Below, one piece after another: positions 63,941 to 64,000 of a DNA stretch of 64,000 nucleotides (positions are counted from its first letter, which is position 1; each line of letters starts with the position of its first letter). The notes beneath the pieces are model-generated. The model was not told the DNA's origin and made no database searches. It worked only from the letters and a program-made list of their open reading frames with translations. The DNA is from Diphasiastrum complanatum. Taxonomy: Eukaryota; Streptophyta; Lycopodiopsida; Lycopodiales; Lycopodiaceae. The stretch is taken from NCBI GenBank assembly GCA_029204225.1, contig CM055113.1, positions 14,070,406-14,134,405 on the forward strand, in the 5' to 3' direction. The translations under genes and the position numbers were made by a program.

Positions 63941-64000
63941 ACGAAACATAGCTCCTCTTGCCAAAGCAAGACCAAACCTTTTAAAACCTTATTCATAACC

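Overview
The window looks like nuclear DNA of a land plant with a large, transposon-rich genome. The evidence is a spliced class I alpha-mannosidase gene closest to plant MNS3, plant-type Ty1/copia and Ty3/gypsy retroelements primed by initiator-Met and Asp tRNAs, a LINE, interstitial TTTAGGG-type telomeric DNA, and many long, nearly pure (AG/CT)n arrays. A Penelope-like reverse transcriptase fragment would fit a fern or other non-flowering lineage better than a typical angiosperm, but the clade assignment is weak.

Only two ordinary genes are supported. The last exon of a TMEM53/DUF829-family gene lies at the left edge (185-434, +). A complete six-exon MNS3-like alpha-1,2-mannosidase gene lies at 42739-47354 (-), with an uninterrupted reading frame of 654 codons. 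Almost everything else is mobile DNA in several stages of decay.

Layout. 0.4-8 kb: intergenic DNA, microsatellites, short duplications and a hairpin cluster. 8-10 kb: copia fragments. 10-19.3 kb: two inward-facing copies of one tRNA-Asp-primed Ty3-like family (A on +, B on -); copy A carries two successive retropepsin-like domains. 20-25 kb: copia and gypsy scraps, including a chromodomain integrase. 25-42 kb: parts of another gypsy family (LTRs, integrase, a GAACCYTCGC-rich spacer) associated with three copies of an unrecognised coiled-coil protein family, plus two Penelope-like RT pieces. 42.7-47.4 kb: MNS3. 48-53.5 kb: a copia 5' end, a third gypsy LTR and another integrase/spacer copy. 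53.5-55.6 kb: a degenerate telomeric array. 56.3-62.2 kb: a nearly complete copia element nested in a LINE, with a 5-bp target duplication, unusual LTR ends, one internal stop and an integrase deletion. 62.2-64 kb: the LINE remainder and microsatellites.

Three signals cut across the layout. First, homologous LTR pairs show long (CT/GA)n arrays sitting where a sister copy has only a few repeat units, so retroelements appear to seed these microsatellites. Second, the unknown coiled-coil family has a conserved TATA-containing upstream region downstream of a gypsy integrase, and in one copy runs up to an LTR. Third, the two Penelope-like pieces are arranged tail-then-head, as in tandem Penelope insertions.
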